Source: Chrysogorgia sp. JL179-B06
Taxonomy: Eukaryota > Cnidaria > Anthozoa > Scleralcyonacea > Chrysogorgiidae
Assembly (NCBI GenBank): GCA_035772405.1
Contig: JAYKKM010000226.1
Coordinates: 496,001-560,000, forward strand
Length of the DNA stretch: 64,000 nucleotides
Direction of reading: 5' to 3'
The position numbers and the translations under genes were made by a program. Shown one piece after another: positions 22,377 through 33,690 of the stretch; within the stretch, counting starts at the first letter, position 1, and each line of letters opens with the position of its first letter. The notes beneath the pieces were generated by a model. That model was not told where the DNA came from. It saw nothing but the letters and a program-made list of their open reading frames with translations, and made no database searches.

Positions 22377-24361
22377 TTTACTTTGTTTTAAGGATATAAT
22401 ATAAAATCCAAAAGAAGCATTTATAAGGTTATATCATTTATATATGCATACAAAAAAATGCAATGTACTTTTAGAAATTGTTGATATTAAAACAAGATGC
22501 CTGCTAGGCGTTACCTCGGGCTACCTTAGCCTGTGCAGGCTAGGGCTATACTTTGGCATATTGAAGATTATGATGCAACAAGCTAAACAGCTTGAAGAAA
22601 CATTATTTCTTTCCAAAACCAACATATTGAACCAGAAACATATTTATAATTTTAGCGCATATATAATTTGAGCATGCTCGCCTCATTTAGGGCCAGTCAT
22701 TATTTATGGATATACTGGGTCGGGAAAATTGACCCCGGGTCATGAAATATTTTGCCCTCATTTCTACGGGCTATGAAATTTTATGCATTTTTAGTGAGAC
22801 AGAAAAAACAAAACCATAAATTTTCTTCTTACAGTATTTCTGTTCATGTGTGAAAATAGAGCAGGTCAAGCAAATATTTGAATTAATAGTTTTAAAATAT
22901 TCCCAACCAATTGACAAATTACTGTGATGTCATGGTTAGCGAGCAAACTCAGATACCGAGCAGCTTGCCTCCATGTAATCAAGGACAAAAATCAGTTTGA
23001 AAGGTGTGTACAATGTATCTGGCTGTGCAGACCAACTAACATGCATGCAGTTGGCAAACAACAACAATTTATGTTGGGTGAGGGACAATGAAAATTACAT
23101 GGCTGCACAAGATGTCACTGGAAAAGCAGCGAACAATAACAAACACTTCATCGATTGGAGTTGATCTGGATTGGAGTTGGTTTGGGTGTCAGACACGCAG
23201 TGTTCATTTGTATTAAGCATATATAATAATATATGAACAATCGATACACAGATAGCTATATAAATAGGTCAACAGTGTATTAAATTCATGTTGCAAACAC
23301 AGGGTACAATAAACGGAATAAATCAACAAGTTAAGTACAATACTTTCGGCATACTTTCCCTACCTAAGTAATTATAAGGAATATGATTTTTTGTCTGCCA
23401 GAAACGTGAACTATCTTGAGTGATAAAAAATCTTTACATTTCACAATTTATGAGATTGCTGATAACAATTATTTAATTATTGGAATTTGGAAATTTAATA
23501 CAGCATCCTTGGGACCTTTATTGTTTATGCCTAATGACAAAGTTAAAATTACAATGCTCGTTTACTCCTAACAAAACCAATGCAATATGTCAGCTGTGCC
23601 AAACTTATCTTTTTCTAGTTTTAAATCTACATGCTACTATGCTGTTTTCAGAAAAAAATTTGCAATTAAACTGCTGTCAATTCCCTATTCGGCACGCGTT
23701 TCTGTAATGACTAATATCTCACACTAGGCTTGTAGATGTTAATAGCAAAATCCAGTAGACGCATGTACGCACTGCGTACTTATTTTTATATTATTTTTAT
23801 ATTATTACCAGCCTTTATATAAAGCTTATCCGCTTTAAATAAAGCTTATCAATCAATCAATCAATCAATCAATCATAACATTAACGTACATTTTCCACCA
23901 TTCCCTACAACCCCTTCTAATTAGATTTTTATTCTCAGACTTGACATAACTAATCTTGTTGGTACGGATAAGCTCATCTATCTATCTCTACGACCATGCC
24001 CCTGTACAAAAAAAATTTACGTCTACGGTTAAGTAAAATCTTAAGTAGAGGAGAAAAATATGAGGGATCGTTAGATGAAATCTTAACTCGTATTACAGGA
24101 AAACAAGAATCAAGATATAGGCTGTAAAATAGAGTAAAAACTATCTACGATATTTCTTGCACTATAGGCTCATTGGTCACCCGCGACCACTCTGATTAAA
24201 CATGTTAACCTTACGATGATCCCTCACATCACGAAATGCAACCATAGTTCTTTTAGGAGGTCCGGGCCTGGACTTCGGATGAACGAAGATTCCTACTCGA
24301 ATAGCTCGTATTAGGAGCATTATACAATTTTCTTTAAATGATGTTTGACTGTTCTGACCGT
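22377..24361. other. No gene seen
   Basis: AT-rich intergenic sequence. The only structures are the (AATC)n tract and several short A-rich runs. Confidence 0.5.
23851..23875 (+). repeat. (AATC)n microsatellite, possible LINE 3' tail
   Basis: Six tandem AATC units follow TTAAATAAAGCTTATC. Short 3' microsatellites of this type commonly end CR1/L2-like LINEs, and the upstream TTATATAAAGCTTATC would fit such a 3' end, but no coding part is seen. Confidence 0.5.
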
Positions 24362-24430
24362 GTCTCAATAGCTCAGTGGTTACAGCGCCGATTCGGAGAC
24401 CTCGGGTTCGTTTCTTGGTTTGGGCAGTCA
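24362..24430 (+). repeat. tRNA-like sequence, probably a SINE head or tRNA relic
   Basis: TAGCTCAGTGGTTA matches the RNA polymerase III A box and GGGTTCGTTTC approximates the B box, spaced about 35 bp apart. The acceptor stem does not close cleanly, and the B box has T where GGTTCGANNCC has A. It is therefore read as a tRNA-derived SINE or decayed tRNA rather than a working tRNA gene. Confidence 0.55.
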
Positions 24431-25199
24431 AATTTTCATATACATATATTTGAGCATTATACAATAGTCTCAATGCTCTTACAACAATATATTCTTAATT
24501 TTACTTATGACTAATTACAGTTTCATTATAAGATAAAGCCTACTACTTATATTACCACCATGAACAAAAAAGTAGGCGAGTTGGCGTCTTCCTTCGCTTT
24601 TTTAGTCCACGATAGGTATTTCTTGTTTATTTGAGCCATTGTGTTTACACTCACCAACGTTTTGGTCATATTTTTGTGTGTAAATATATTTCACAGTCAG
24701 TGTGTTTGCTAGTACGGGTATTGATGTTCACCGTCGCACGTACACATGTCATATTATATCGCGTCTACAACGCATGGTTCAATTCATATTGTGACCATCC
24801 CCCCGGGGAATTAGCATATTTTTTATTACTAAACTGCGTGTTCCCACCCCTAGGCATAAAGAAAAAGATGATTCCCAACCCCGGCGACAACATTGACAAA
24901 CAACTTGCATGTAGACAAGTTATCAAATTTTTCATAATTTAAAATATGCAGTTAAACTTGAATTGTTTTTCATTTTGTTTGCCATTATTGTTTCGTTGGC
25001 TTTAAATGGCTTCCTTTTTCTGGTTCTGCTGTGTGTTTTTTCCTGAGAAGTATTCCGACCTCCTCTTTGGAATGCCATGGTTTTTCCTAGAAGCATTCCA
25101 ACCTTGTCTTTGGAATGCCAAACTGAATAACTGATTTGCATGCTCGCAGGCAAAACTCCTTGCATGCAGTTATTCATATTCCCCTACAACCACAGGGAG

Positions 25200-25300
25200 C
25201 TATATAATCGTCAGAATTTTGTCACTTAACCATGCAAATAACCACTAACCCCAAAACAACAAAGATTCTAACCCTCGCCCCTAACCCCGCCTGTACATGC
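25200..25300 (+). repeat. Dispersed telomere-like repeat, copy 2
   Basis: TATATAATCGTCAGAATTTT then TGTCACTTAACCAT, an AACCACTAACCCCAAAACAA segment and CCCCTAACCCCGCC. The same order occurs at 61480-61620. Confidence 0.8.
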
Positions 25301-26078
25301 ATGTACGTATTGCGTACCTATTTTTATACAACAATTGCGTTGGGGTCCAAGTTGCATGTCCAATGAACTTACTTATCTCACTTTTCTGTAACTCAAATGT
25401 CAGCAGACACATGTACGCGTTGCGTACCTATTCTTTAACTTTGTCGTTAGGGTAGCCTCGTTCAAAGAAAATACAACAGTACATCTATTTGGCTTTGATA
25501 ATAAAATTGTTGTCATCGCTGCAAAAATTCGGCGTCTCGGTGTGTGAGTCTGTAAGTTTGTAATATATGGCCGTACTGATTCAGTGTTGGTTCTGTAACC
25601 TTCTGTCTCTGAGTGTAATATTTTCGTAGTTGTTGAACTTATAGTAGTAGCCCTTTATCTATGAAATATGTACAAAAACGTTTTCCGGGATGGTTTTAAA
25701 TTACTCTCAGAATTCGCGAAATAGTGTTTTTGAGAAGGTTAATTTTCAAAATCTTCCGGGGCGCATGCTATTGGATGGTTGCTTCAGTCAGATTTAACGC
25801 TGGATCCGCCCCAACTATAAAATAATGAACACTAGTTCTTTCCATCCCCTGCATGGCAGGTGGTAAAATTTCATGAATTGTAACCAAACCCTAATCCAAA
25901 TCTTACAATAAATCCACTGAATTAATTCATTTACATTAATCCTATCACTTGTCATTTAACAAGTGTCACTTGTTGTTTACATATTGAGTATTGAATTTTT
26001 GCACTACCCACAGTTATTCTTGAAAAGCAAGAACAAAACCAATTAAATGGAGCCCGAGCGTTTGCCTGTTTTTCATGT

Positions 26079-26919
26079 CTAGTTGCATCTCAAGATCCGT
26101 TTAAATGCAGCACGAAACTCCCTACTTCTGGCTGCATATATCCAAGGGTTAAGTGAACTGGAGGTGTAGGAAACGAGAATCGCCCACAGCCAATGGCGAT
26201 AGATATGATTCTTCTTACATATGTCACTAGTACTGTTATCCAAAATCGAAAACACAAATGTAGGAGTAAAAAGAATCACGAAACACCCAATAATAATCCC
26301 AACAGTTATGGCGCCCTTTTTGCATTTTAAAACCTCTGCTATGAACGTAAAGTCGCGTGGACTCACATGGGTTATTAACATAGATTGGCGACGAGCCTCT
26401 TTGAAAATGTTCCAGTAACAGAACAGGATTATAGTCAATGGGATACCGAATGTTAGCACTAAACAAGCTGTCCAAAGCTTTGGTTTGTCTTTCCCAGGGA
26501 CGTAGAATATAGTTGATGCGAAAATTAGCGATGAAGTCCAAATTAAGATGACGATAATCTTACAGCGAGTTCTTGTGAAGATTTCTGGGTAATGGTACAC
26601 CCTTGTCACAGCAATGTATCTATCAATGTTGACTGCAGTTAAACTAAACGTTGTAAAGATTATGTTCAGTCTTCCATTCCCCCAAACTAGTTAATGCGAT
26701 GTACAATGGGTTGATTAGTAGACCGACTAGCAAGTCCGCAAAACTCAAGGATGCCAGAAATAAATTAGAAACACGGCTGCGAAGCAACGGCGTTTTCCAG
26801 ATTGCAGTGAGGACAACAATATTTCCAGATACGGTAAGGAAGCTAGACAAACCATGGAAAATTACGAAGAACATGTGGGGCAAGAAGGACAAATTTGGAG
26901 AACAGTTTGATCCATTCAT
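26079..26919 (-). pseudogene. Class A (rhodopsin-like) GPCR relic, single exon
   Basis: From ATG 26919: a short extracellular N-terminus with N-x-S/T sites, TM1 (FLTVSGNIVVLTAIW), TM2 with the conserved SLSFADLLVGLL, then a frame change near 26680 in a G5 run. The second frame supplies AVNIDRYIAVTR (the DRY motif), TM4-TM5, TM6 (CFVILFTPTFVF) and TM7 with SSLNPWIYA (the NPxxY motif). Between TM2 and DRY about 11 residues are missing compared with the family, including the position of the TM3 cysteine that makes the conserved extracellular disulphide. Net length is 841 bp, one over a multiple of three, as a 32-bp deletion would give. Ligand cannot be told. It looks inactive unless the assembly is wrong. 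Confidence 0.85.
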
Positions 26920-27299
26920 GGTTCTATCTTCACCGACGTTCTTTGAGTCCTTCGCTTACTCACTCCACACTTGCCATTTATTATACTCGTACGAGTGCGA
27001 CATTCCTTTTTGTGTCACAAGAAACCATAACATTGTCATTCTAAAGCCAATTAACTTGGCGTATATAATTAATTGTAATTTGGCGTTTTGCATGATATTC
27101 AAGATGGAGCGATTACTCTTTACTACAATAAGTTATCACCGTGTAATGATTATAGATAGACAACCTTTATATAGACATAGACAATGAAAAGCACAACACC
27201 GAAAATTAAGACAATGCTTGACTTCCGACGTATACAATTACTCTGAAATATGAGGCGCCAACATTATTGCGATTTGCGAACTTTGTATACCGTACTGCT

Positions 27300-27640
27300 A
27301 AACTTTAAATATATATATGGCAAACTTTGCGTGTTGTCTATTACCTGTCACGATTTAGGGGGGCGCTTATAATTTTCTATTGATATATACATATTTAGTA
27401 ATTCGAAATTAATTAGTGAATTTTATTAACAAATGCCGAATAGTACAACTTAGTGACTCATAACAAACTTTGTAGGCGTATACTAATTATTTAAATATAT
27501 ATGGCAAACTTTGTATACCGTATTCTAAACTTTAAATACATATATGGCAAACCTTATTATACCGTACGTTAAACTTTACATATATATGGAAAACGTTGTA
27601 TACCGTATGCTAAACTTTAAATATATATGACAAACTATTT
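27300..27640. repeat. Degenerate minisatellite, period about 52 bp
   Basis: The phrase CTAAACTTTAAATATATATG followed by GCAAACTTTGTATACCGTA recurs at about 27297, 27495, 27530, 27570 and 27610, and an isolated copy is at 28770-28815. Confidence 0.75.
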
Positions 27641-27920
27641 TGTTTTCATACAGGAAGTGCTAACTAGTTATGTATTTTGTTCCAACCTCGCGATAATGAT
27701 GACAAATATAATTTCTTGATTTGCTTATTTTGCTGCGTTCATTGCGGTGAAGTTTCATATAAATCCCGAAATGACGTCACATAGACTATCGGTAGTAAAA
27801 TTCGAAATTAAAATCAGCTGTTATTTCTAAAATAAAGCATTATCGTAAGAGTTAGAGTTAGGACTATGTTTTAAATTCGGGATATTTATATGAAAACGTC
27901 AGCCGTTCATTGACTGTTTG

Positions 27921-28388
27921 TCGCTTTTAGGTGGTTCGAACCATTATACTTTCGTCATAAGAATGTTCTCTATATATTACGATTTATCTTGATATAAGAT
28001 TCGACATATGCCATGTCTTAGAACGTATAATTGTATTCGTTAGCAACGTTGTGCATCAGACAGCGTTGTATTATATTGTCGTGTTGTGTATGCAATCAAA
28101 TTAAAAACCATAACCAAGAACGGTTCGCTCTGGTAAGTGAATTTCAAAGGCTATATATTTTAAATGTTCTTCAACAGCAACGCATTTGATTGTTGAGACA
28201 ATGATGACAAACTGTCAAACGTGAAACAGAAATTAAAATTCAATTTCTTTTCTTCTGAATTTCTCGGGTGTTTATCGCTTTTAGGTGGTTCGAAACGTTA
28301 TACTTTGGTCATAAGAATGTTCCTTTTATACATTTCGATTTATTTTGATATAAGATTCGACACACGCATGTCTTCGAACGAATGAAAC
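27921..28388 (+). repeat. Direct repeat, about 115 bp, two copies
   Basis: CGCTTTTAGGTGGTTCGAA opens copies at about 27923 and 28273. Each continues with TCATAAGAATGTTC and TTGATATAAGATTCGACA before diverging. The interval between copies is about 350 bp. Confidence 0.8.
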
Positions 28389-28402
28389 GGCTCAGTTTAT
28401 AC

Positions 28403-28524
28403 AAACCGAAATTCAAATAATCGCTAATCCTAACCCTAACCCAAATCCTAACCCTAAAACTGACTTGGGTTGATGTTATAATAATTTTACATTTCGGTTG
28501 CTCATATATCGAGAAAGGGCCATT
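28403..28524 (-). repeat. Dispersed repeat with TTAGGG-like core, copy B
   Basis: Minus-strand counterpart of 21208-21366: it holds the GCAACCGAAATGTAAAAT, CCAAGTCAGTTTTAGGGTT and GGGTTAGGGTTAGGATTAG segments in the same order. Confidence 0.8.
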
Positions 28525-30632
28525 TTGTTTACATTTATAAAGTTAAAAAATTCTACAGAACAGAAAGCCGAGCAGTTTTACGAAAATATCACAATAATTG
28601 TTCACTTCGGTATATTTACTTCTCCGCAGAAAAGTTGAAAACGAATGATTCATAAGCAGGATATCCGATCGACAGATTCATTCACGAGTTGAATATTAGG
28701 CGTCCCATAAAATGGCCGCCGTGAAGAAAACAAGTGCGCAAGCCAAAGCCCAGATGACAAACACTCTTAATATATATATGGCAAACTTTGTATACCGTAT
28801 GCTATACATATGGCAAACTTATTGACCCAATTTACATGAAGAGGATTGACAGTCGAATCGGATCGAAAAACGCCGCAAGTTAAGTGACTCAAGCACCAAA
28901 AAATGGGCGGAATGGCGCTTTCTCTCTGTTTATTTAATATTCTTGCAGCATCGTTGATGCTACAGATGCAAATATTAGCATTTGGATATTTAATGAGGAG
29001 AAATCTAAAGAGGAAAAACAATTTACTTCACATGAGATTGGGTTATGGAGCGATGAAATGACGAACAAGTTTCTTAGCATAGTGAAGGCTGTGAAGCGTT
29101 ACAAAACGCAAAATGAAGGTACAAAGAAAGAAGAAAGAAGTCACAAAGATTACAAAAGGTTTTATCCACCATGGTCTATTTCTTCGCAAACGTCTCTTTC
29201 TCCACAATATTTCTCTTGTCTGACAGTACGACTGCGTTCCTTTTGGCCTGCGCCAAGAAACGGAGGCTCTAGGTGAGACTCGTCATTTGATTGGTCGATG
29301 CTGAGCTCTCTTACCCAGTTTCTTTATGAGCTATTGCTCGCGAACGAAGTTTTGCATTTTCGTGGTAATAAACAGTTCTTTTCAGTACAATGACTGGTAA
29401 AGCAGGGCCTATATATAGAATTATAGGATAGGTGTTTATTTATTTATTTATTTAGCTTCGCCTGATAAAACATACACAATACAAACAAAATAATACATAA
29501 ACAATGCGAAAATACAGGAGGCAGGGACACCACAACAATTTAGTCTGAGTTTATTTTGTGTTGAATGCAAAAAGAGTCAGGAAACTACTGTGAAAAAAGA
29601 ATATTAGCATTGTATGATTTTGTTATGCTTTTCAAGTTTTAACATTACGTCTGCACATGTAATGTTTGCTCGAAGACTAGTATCTCCACACCCCGTAAGT
29701 TATAAAGTCACCTGATTTTGAGGCCTATGTACACAGACCGAAAAAACTTGGTATGTGACCTAAATAACCGGAATATCGTATTTTGAGGTTGTTCTTGAGC
29801 GAGTGCATGGCGAGGATTTCACTCTGATGATGGGATACATGTAGTTACGTAATGCTTGTAATGCGTATTAAAGGTGAATTAGGGTTCTCTGTCCTGGGTA
29901 AAGTGTTGGCGGAAATGCAAATAAATTAAGCTTCTTCTCAACGTTATTTTAGTAATCGCTATTACAACATAAAGTGAGTAATACATGGCCCCACGATAAG
30001 TAGCACAAAAGTACGAAATACAACACTTCCCAGCACATGACGTCACGGAATATTCAAAATGGTAGTATCGATACTGGCAAATCAATACCGCATGAGCCTG
30101 CGATGTTTTCGGTCAGTACTATTCCAAATCTAGAGAGAATCTGCTTCGTGGAGTCTCGTGGCTGTTTTAAATCTTTCAATTTTTAATCTTGCGTTACCGT
30201 GTGCCGTGTTTTTCGATTGACGACTTCGGGGTCTTCTATGAAGCATTTTGACTGGGCCGGACAAGAAAGAGTTAAGCCATTTTGCCTGGATGGAGGTGGT
30301 CGGCTGTAGATCGTAACAAGTCTAGTACAGCCATTTGAGCATTTATCAAGTATATCTATATATTCAAATAACTCGATGTTCCAAGACATTGCCTCTTGAT
30401 CTGAACGTTTTTCTTTACAAGACGCTCAACGCCACCACGTCGAGAGTTCGTCATTGGGACGGAATGGAAAAAATAGCCAATATGGAAAAGTTCTGCAATG
30501 CTGTAGTTGTCACTATCTCCTGGCTGATAAATCATGTTCAACAGTCAAAAGTGATAGTCCTTAAATCCTAGCTCTTTTTCTTGGGGGAGGAAGACAGAGA
30601 AGTTTTACATGTATTAGTGTTTGATATAACCA
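28525..30632. other. No gene seen
   Basis: AT-rich sequence with an ATTT microsatellite at about 29439-29456 and no reading frame that resembles a known protein. Confidence 0.5.
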
Positions 30633-31608
30633 CACTGTTATTTTCAAGGAGTTAAAATAACACCCCTGTTACCCCATTTAGGTGGAGTTAAAAAATAACT
30701 CCAGTATTGGGAGTTCAAATAACTCCCAATAGTGGAGTTGTTTTTTTTGAGAGTTAAAATAACTCTCCTGTTACCCCATTTAGGTGGAGTTAAAAAATAA
30801 CTCCACTATTGGGAGTTAAAATCCCAATAGTGGAGTTATTTTTTATTTTAACTCCTTGCAAATAACACTTAAAAATATACTCCCATTTGGGATATCGTTG
30901 TCTGAGAAGATTTGTTAAAAAAATAATCCCAGACGAGTCAAAATGCTATAGTTTCTTACATTATATCAACTCGGACATACGATGCAGCGACAGGGAAAAG
31001 CCAGTAAACACGGAAAGATATTCAGGTTATCTGTAGACTACTGTAACTGTAGTTGGATTTGAAGTGTCCTTCGGTTCGAAGACTTTGTCGGCGATCAGGG
31101 ACAAGGACTATGCTTCAAGAACCCATTTGTTTTTGAAGAAACCTGTCTTCCTGTCAACAAGGTTGAAGAATGTTTGGCCTAGGTTTACGTTCATGCTGCT
31201 GTCGACTACAGCCGCCGCTTTTAAGTCTGAATGCCGTGCTTATTGTCTTTTTTTACTTTATTTGTGAATCGTCGAGTACTGTCCAGTTATTAAACATATA
31301 TTTTATGTCTAGTTGAGAAAAGGTTTGTTCTGTTCTTAACTTGTAATACTGCAGTCTGCATGCTCAACAAATCTTCGAAATTTAATAGATTGTTTAAAAT
31401 TTATACAAGTTATTAAAGTAGGTCAAAAATTTGAAACGAAAATAAGATTCGTAAGTGCTTTTAATAATTCATTATATACGATAAATATTACTGGTTGGTT
31501 TTTAACTCCAAAAACGGGAGTTAATTTAACTCCACAAAACGGATTATTTTGAACCTTTTTTTTGGACCCGAATTTTGGAGTTAAAATAACTCCCTGAAAA
31601 TAACAGTG
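30633..31608. mobile_element. 976-bp MITE with subterminal palindromes
   Basis: Starts CACTGTTATTTTCAAGGAG and ends CTCCCTGAAAATAACAGTG, an inverted pair with one mismatch. Both ends carry several copies of the palindrome GGAGTTAAAATAACTCC or variants (30648-30850 and 31505-31595). The interior holds no transposase. CA flanks both ends, which is too short to be a safe target duplication. Confidence 0.75.
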
Positions 31609-31665
31609 CAGTATAGCGGTAAATTGATGATCGATGCTAGCCTTAATGCTAATAAATTTCCCTGG

Positions 31666-31852
31666 ATTTGTCCCACATTTGGTGCTTCTACCACCTTTAT
31701 TATAATGTGGTGTACCCATTATATTATTATATTGACCTGTCAAGGTCATTGGACATGCGCACTACTAGAGTAAAAACCATGCTGTTTTGTAAATGAGTTT
31801 ATACATTGTTGCGTACAAATAAATACTCAGATTAACTTTCCCTGGTACATAA
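31666..31852 (+). repeat. Candidate 5' LTR of the plus-strand gypsy
   Basis: The segment from about TGTCCCACATTTGG to GGTACATAACA contains AATAAATA near its end and is followed by TTTTCTGGCGATGAGAATGGG, which resembles the TGGCGACGAG primer-binding context of Ty3 elements. The left end is uncertain and no 3' partner was found. Confidence 0.45.
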
Positions 31853-32050
31853 CATTTTCTGGCGATGAGAATGGGATATTAAAAAAATAACAAGGTGTCC
31901 ACATTGTGTGCTGGGGAATTAAAAAGCAAGTATCAGCCCTGGTTAGCCGAAGAAATAGCTTAGCCGAAGAAATAGCGAGGACTCCAGGATACTTCTGAAT
32001 TGAGATCTTCAAGATTCATCTTGATGGTATATATTTTAATATAAAAACAG

Positions 32051-32720
32051 TATGATGGCTAGTTTTATCGGGAAAATTGATGCCTTTGAAGAGTCGAAAT
32101 AAGATTGGCCACTTATATCGAGAGAGTCGAGTAATACTTTATAGCGAACGATGTTGCCGGTGACAAGAAAGTACCTGCTCTTCTCAGCCTGATTGGCAGC
32201 AAGGTTTATGGTTTGCTTCGAAGCCTTACAGCACCAGCTAAACCTTCATCGAAGACTTAAGACGAAATTGTGAAAATTCTGAAAGATCACCAATCTCCAA
32301 AACCTCCATAGTGATTGCGGAACGATTCCGGTTTTACAAGCGTCAACAGAACGAAGGTGAGAATATCATGTTGCTGAACTTTACTGAACATTGTAATTTT
32401 GGAAATTATTTAAACGATGCCCTGAGGGATCAACTTGTTTGTGGAATAAGGAGTAAGAACATACAGAAGCCACTTCTCTCTACTCCTGAACTTACCTTAA
32501 CAAAAGCAGTAAATATAGCTGTCGGAATGGAGACAGCTGCAAGAGATGGTTAAGAGTTTCAAAGTAGATTGCCTACACCACCTTCTGTGAATAGTGTATT
32601 CACTATGCATACTATCGATGTAGGAGTTCTGATCATAATGCAAACACCTGTCGTTTTAAATCTGCATCTTGCCGAAGATGTGGAAAGCAAGGGCACATCC
32701 AAAGAGTCTGTCGTCAAAAC
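32051..32720 (+). pseudogene. Gag and zinc knuckle of plus-strand gypsy
   Basis: Begins MMASFIGKIDAFEESK, then after a one-base break continues as a Gag helix bundle (frame at 32311: VIAERFRFYKRQQNEGENI, LRDQLVCGIRSKNIQKPLL). Near 32665 a CCHC knuckle reads CRRCGKQGHIQRVC. Several stops and frame changes are present. This is the Gag type in which MLLNFTEHCNFG-like segments precede the knuckle. Confidence 0.78.
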
Positions 32721-32826
32721 CTAAAACCCCAAACCACCCAAACAAGCAAACCCAAAGAAATCAAAGCAACATGGAATATATGAAGTTCAGAACAATGATG
32801 ATTCTGATAGTGAAGGGTTTGATGTT

Positions 32827-33070
32827 GTGCTTGGCAGCATTAGAGTCCATTCCATAAATAATTCCAAAAGTAGTGTGATTTGGATCACACCGGAAGTCGA
32901 GGGAAAACCATTAAAGATGGAGTTGGACACAGGATCTGCTGTATCTATTCTTCCATTAAGCCAATACCAGAAGCTGTATCCTAATGTAAAACTTAAGAAG
33001 ACAATAACTTTTTTAAAACCTATACAGGAGAGAAAATCAAACCAAATGGAAAAATGGAGGTTATGGTAAA
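32827..33070 (+). pseudogene. Aspartic protease of plus-strand gypsy
   Basis: WITPEVEGKPLKMELDTGSA carries the DTGS catalytic motif, followed by LPLSQYQKLYPNVKLKKT. The frame passes into the connecting segment near 33060, where PPLLGRDWLEKIRLDRQNI (typical end of Ty3 protease) appears in another frame. Confidence 0.8.
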
Positions 33071-33075
33071 ACATA

Positions 33076-33690
33076 ATGATCAAGCACACCTATTGGATAT
33101 CTATGTTGTTAAATATGGTGATCCCCCACTCCTGGGAAGGGACTGGCTTGAGAAGATTCGCCTCGACCGGCAGAACATTAAGAGTATTTGTCTCCAAAGA
33201 CAAGGAAAACACTATCACACCCAGATTGGAAGAACTACTGGAGAAATACAAGAATGTTTTTAATGAAGAGATTGGAGCACTCAAAGGTACTAAAGCTAAA
33301 TTGATACTAAAGGATGGTAGCAACCCAAAGTTTCATAAAGCCCGTCAAGTCCCATACGCCTTGCGTCCGAAGGTAGATGCTGAACTAAAAAGGTTAGAGC
33401 AGCAAGGAATTATTTCCAAAACACATTGGAGTGAGTGGGCCACGCCTATTGTTCCGGTCCCCAAGAAAGATGGAACTGTGCGTATTTGTGGTGATTTCAA
33501 GGTCAGTATTAATCCTGTTTTACAAGTTGACCAGTATCCTCTGCCAAGAATAGAAGATATCTTTGCAACCTTGTCTGGTGGTCAACATTTTAGTAAAATT
33601 GATCTTCGCCAAGCATACCTCCAAATGGAAGTCGAGGAAGAATCAAAGAAGCTGCTGACCATTAACACATCACAAGGTCTATTTCAATAC
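33076..33690 (+). pseudogene. Reverse transcriptase of plus-strand gypsy, first part
   Basis: Reads KARQVPYALRPKVDAELKRL, GIISKTHWSEWATPIVPVPK, DGTVRICGDFK, then FSKIDLRQAYLQMEVEEESK (motif A Asp) and TINTSQGLFQYT. Homology stops abruptly at about 33687 where a LINE begins. The next conserved block is missing, and motif C resumes at 36000. Confidence 0.85.

Larger units (their letters stand above)
26920..28402. other. No gene; minisatellite and direct repeats
   Basis: AT-rich sequence downstream in the plus sense of the GPCR start. Contains the repeats listed next. Confidence 0.5.

Noticed and set aside
21492..22399. Mirrored reading frames of 60-116 residues in the foldback
   Set aside because: They are translations of the two arms of one palindrome and show no protein family features.
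24177..24473. 98-residue minus-strand frame over the tRNA-like sequence
   Set aside because: No protein similarity; it overlaps the pol III-type boxes.
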